From Siniperca chuatsi (taxonomy: Eukaryota; Chordata; Actinopteri; Centrarchiformes; Sinipercidae), in assembly GCF_020085105.1 (NCBI RefSeq), contig NC_058051.1:26648955-26712954 (forward strand): DNA of 64,000 nt, given 5' to 3'. The position numbers were made by a program, and so were the translations under genes. This document shows, one piece after another, positions 61,401 to 64,000 of the stretch. Numbering within the stretch: position 1 is the first letter of the stretch; every line of letters starts with the position of its first letter. The notes below the pieces were generated by a model. The model worked only from the letters and a program-made list of their open reading frames with translations, searched no databases and was not told the DNA's origin.

Positions 61401-62529
61401 TACAACTGAAAACAAAAAAAAACCTTAATTTCCTTACATTTCACCGGCATAAACAGACGCACACTGGCGTTGTAGTCGCCGTACAGGGCGGCGTTCAGGC
61501 ACACGTGCAGTTTAGAACGCTGATTGGTGAACGCCCTCTGCTGGTCATAGTGTGCAGGCACATGGAGCTGCGACTGCCTTTTGCAACGTTTCTAAACACC
61601 AGCTGGCGATATAAAACTATATTAACAAACGTAAAAAAACATCAAAACGGCAGGGGAAAGGAGGCGAATCAGAAACCGCTTTATTGCCAAGTAGGTTCAC
61701 ACATACAAGGAATTTGCTTTGGTGACCCAGTCGTATGTTTTTCTCCAAGACACAATGAATGCTCTTTTGCATCAGCTCGTATGTTGTTTTAGGATTGACC
61801 GACATTTCATCTATGAAGTAAACAAGCCTGCCTGTGTCTGTCTTTGCGCTCTACTCACAGTCCCACATATTTTATGTTGTACACTGTATATACATTACAA
61901 CATATAATATGCAGGACTGTGACTTTATTTATTTATATATTTTTTTTACTTTTCGAGTACTTGCCAGATCGGGCAACTGGCTGATTGTATTTACTGGCCC
62001 GATGTAACTTTTTAGAGGCCCCTGGCCATCGGGCAATCCTTATTGTTGGACCCTGCATTAGGGTTAAAGTGATTGCGCTTGGTTGTTAAATTGAAGTTTC
62101 AAAATTCAGTGTATTTACATGTTGATGTGTTCCAGGTGTGCTTCGAGGTATTGACACGGTGCGAGGTCTGTACTTCTTGCTGACGCCTGTAGATCCCTCC
62201 ATCCTTCGTAAGGTCAACTGCCTCCTGTTGGGAGCGATATCACTGCCTTCCTGCATCCTCACAACACAGGTCAGAACACAGTTCTGTTCTTTCATACACA
62301 ATACACTTCAAACGACAGTGTTTTCCTCGCTTTAGCACATAAAGTGATATATAAACATCTGTCCAAAGTTTACTTTTGCCATAACTTTATGGTATCTTTG
62401 TCTATGTTTCAGCCTGGCTTTGAAGGAGAGATGCCCTATATCACAAAAGACTACAGTTTTGATCTCACTGGTGCAGGAAAGCTGCGAGTCTTCAAGGGAC
62501 TGACGAGACCCAGTCAAATAGGAATGTAA
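55670..62529 (+). CDS. nol9: Polynucleotide 5'-hydroxyl kinase NOL9
   Basis: NOL9 is the nucleolar kinase (Grc3 homologue) that with LAS1L processes ITS2 of pre-rRNA for 5.8S/28S maturation. Twelve coding exons are 55,670-56,140, 56,243-56,453, 56,656-56,786, 56,978-57,113, 57,964-58,060, 58,432-58,529, 59,111-59,278, 59,385-59,637, 59,728-59,842, 60,481-60,655, 62,136-62,269 and 62,413-62,529. They join in frame to 701 aa, close to human (702). The N-terminus is basic (KKKPTVKRLKSKAK, residues 53-66), fitting nucleolar targeting. TCLYGRVEVMGF marks the N-terminal beta domain. Walker A is GTKNVGKST at 329-337, followed by YLEGDLGQTEFTP, NTMGW and LHSLTPYQVP, all typical of the Clp1/Grc3/NOL9 fold. 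The C-terminal tail is shorter than the Lys/Arg-rich human tail. The exon at 58,432 is preceded by a TG microsatellite instead of a normal pyrimidine tract. Confidence 0.97.
57404..57541 (+). repeat. tRNA-derived SINE A
   Basis: The head GGGGCGACCCCATGGCTCAG then AGGTTAAGATGCCGACCATG is a tRNA-like 5' part, although the usual B box region is shortened. The body CGTTTCCTGTCATCTCTCC and tail CTATCTAATAAAGGCATTAAA with a C/A-rich end are typical of abundant fish SINEs. It lies in nol9 intron 5. Confidence 0.85.
57560..57684 (-). repeat. tRNA-derived SINE B, truncated
   Basis: On the minus strand, GGGGCGGCCCGGTAGCTCAC then CTGGTAGAGCGTGCATCCC is a tRNA-like head with an A box. The B box region is lost and the body is short. 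It lies tail to tail with SINE A. Confidence 0.75.
58391..58429 (+). repeat. (TG)n microsatellite forming a splice acceptor tract
   Basis: About 19 TG units run directly into TAG at 58,429-58,431, the acceptor of the nol9 exon that starts at 58,432. Confidence 0.95.
58748..59021. mobile_element. TIR element ('atagttcgacattttgggaaata' family)
   Basis: Left AAAGGAATAGTTCAACATTA and right AATGTCGAACTATTCCTTT termini are inverted repeats of over 30 bp. The 274-bp copy lies in a nol9 intron and has no coding frame. Confidence 0.85.
60138..60421 (+). repeat. Fragment of the same TIR family
   Basis: AAAGAAATAGTTAGGAAATA, GTCTGTATGCTAAATATGAA and CACCTGCCAGCACCTGTA match the left half of the family at 45,935. 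The right terminus is missing. It is in a nol9 intron. Confidence 0.75.
61308..62054. mobile_element. TIR element with GGTCCAACAA termini
   Basis: Left AGGTCCAACAACAAAG and right CTTATTGTTGGACCCT ends are inverted. Inside each arm lies a second set of inverted words (ACTGGCCCGATCGGGCAAG and its reverse). Flanks CATTACA and GCATTAG hint at a short target duplication. It fills half of nol9 intron 11. No transposase frame recognised. Confidence 0.75.
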
Positions 62530-63640
62530 TGACACTTTCTACACAGCATCGGTTTATTGCCCTTTACTCTTCTTAACTGGTGTCTCATGCCAAACCAATC
62601 ACCATTGGCCTTTGAATGTACAGAACGGAGGGTGAGCCGGACAGTTATTTTTTATTTCAAGATTCAGTCTGACAGAGCAGCCAGTATTACAGACTCTGCA
62701 GGAGGAGATGGCTGTCTTCCTGTTACTGCACTTCCTGTCTGAAAACCCTGGGTGTTCTCACCACGTCTTACAACCCCCCACTGTACGTACTTTTGATGGC
62801 GCTGTGAAGGAGTTTGTGTTTTCTGTCACATGGACAATAATATCACACTTTGTAGTTAAAGCTCTTGTTTGATGTCTCGTCTTTGTAGATGACATTCCGA
62901 AGCTGCAAATGAATACAAAAACTTGCCAGATATTAAATGAGAAACAACTTTTGTTCAGACTTTGTGCTTTTCTTGCTTTCAAGAGCTTTTTAGACCAATG
63001 TTGCTATTTGTTTCACAGTCATATAGTCATACATCCATGTAGATTTCAACCAGGCAATGGCCATTTAACCAGTTTATCACAGTATGCAGTATAGTCCCTG
63101 ATGACTCAGACAGTACTTTGGTCATTTGTGACAGTTGTATTATTGGATGAAATGCCCACTGCTAAGACTTTCCATGTTTATGCTTACAAGCCAACATTTA
63201 AGTAAAGAACAGGACAGGGCAGCGTTAAGGAGGGATCTTTCACATGACATTTTCTGTGCATCTGATTTACAAAACAAAGAAGCCCATTTTGTCAGTATTG
63301 TGTTTTTATGCCAGTCAAAGTTTTTACTGAAATAGCTCTATTTTTATTGCTCACTAACTCTGCATTAACTGTTGTACATTTGTTATTGTGTTAAAGGGAC
63401 ACAGCAGCGTTCCTGTACTTGTAGGTCATTCAAGACATTTTGTAAATGCAACATGTTTTGCGATTTCTTATGTAGGCCTATGTAGGATATAAAAGATAAA
63501 ATTTAAGGACAATTTTGTTTTTTGGTGCTACCTTTTGGTCCACAAGGGGGCAGCAAATATATGTTGAGATTTTGCTCTGAACAACAGCAGATGTTCACTT
63601 ACAAAAAGTCTCAAGGGCAGGAAAACTGCAATAAAAGACA
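62530..63640 (+). other. nol9: nol9 3' UTR
   Basis: Non-coding sequence after the stop codon, ending near AATAAA at 63,630-63,635. The region 63,530-63,560 (CCACAAGGGGGCAGC) has a CTCF-like or repeat-like word. Extent is inferred. Confidence 0.5.
63630..63635 (+). terminator. nol9: Candidate nol9 poly(A) signal
   Basis: AATAAA in the context ACTGCAATAAAAGACACTGG. It is the clearest plus-strand signal downstream of the nol9 stop. Confidence 0.45.
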
Positions 63641-64000
63641 CTGGCCTATAATACTGAGTAACTTTAATGTTTCATAATGGTTTTAAAAGCAAATCAAGAC
63701 TAATTTAAGAAATTACAAACCCCATCTGAACGACTTGTTAACTGCATGTAGACTGACCTTCAAATTATCTGGAAGAATTGAAGGAGGACTCAGTCGTAAA
63801 CATCCACTCAGCCAGGGAAGAATTGCTAATTTGTTAAGTGGGCTGTTTTAACATCCCCTCTCTGCCCCCTCGCTTTTCTTTGTTCGCTGTTCCCCACCTC
63901 TTTATTGAGGGTGGGAGCATACAAACACAACACAGCTACATTTTGGCAGGGTCATTGTTTTGGCTTTGTCAGGTCAGATGTTTTCCCATAGACCTCATGC
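63641..64000. other. Intergenic DNA at right edge
   Basis: No exon or repeat recognised. A C/T-rich patch lies at about 63,850-63,900. Confidence 0.45.

Noticed and set aside
1..64000. CRISPR arrays, operons, prophage, bacterial insertion sequences
   Set aside because: The window is vertebrate nuclear DNA. The regularly repeated units seen are eukaryotic dispersed repeats and microsatellites.

Overview
The window is nuclear DNA from a ray-finned fish, probably a percomorph. The evidence is intron-rich vertebrate genes with GT/AG introns, vertebrate-type tRNA genes, and many dispersed repeats of kinds familiar from perciform genomes. Examples are the 'ACTTAAGTA' MITEs, the 'gctgcaactaacgatt' repeat, modular repeats ending in TTAGCATGCTAACATGCTA, and tRNA-derived SINEs. 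Species-level identity cannot be read from the sequence.

Left part (1 to about 38,100): a gene-poor stretch. It holds repeats, several non-repetitive blocks that may be conserved non-coding elements, one isolated well-formed coding exon on the minus strand (11,617-11,817) that I could not assign to a gene, and a likely non-coding first exon on the plus strand (donor at 30,820) that may belong to klhl21.

Right part (38,187-62,529): three complete genes whose full exon structures I derived from reading frame, splice sites and family similarity. They are klhl21 (+, 4 coding exons, 611 aa), zbtb48/TZAP (-, 10 coding exons, 760 aa, BTB plus 11 zinc fingers) and nol9 (+, 12 coding exons, 701 aa, polynucleotide 5'-kinase). 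Relative order and strands match the human 1p36.31 block, except that TAS1R1 is missing between zbtb48 and nol9. klhl21 and zbtb48 converge. zbtb48 and nol9 diverge from an intergenic region near 54.8-55.1 kb. All three introns-and-UTR landscapes carry DNA transposons with visible target-site duplications or inverted termini.

The most unusual feature lies inside the last intron of zbtb48, on the opposite strand. A tRNA-Arg(CCT) gene is followed after only 3 nt by an initiator tRNA-Met(CAT) gene. There is no RNA polymerase III terminator between them and a single T5 terminator after them, and the whole 307-bp cassette is present twice. The layout predicts a dicistronic Arg-iMet pre-tRNA in a vertebrate.

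The gene products act in separate processes: KLHL21 in CUL3 ubiquitin ligation during cytokinesis, ZBTB48 in telomere-repeat binding and transcription, NOL9 in pre-rRNA ITS2 processing. They are linked here by old synteny, not by an operon-like relation.
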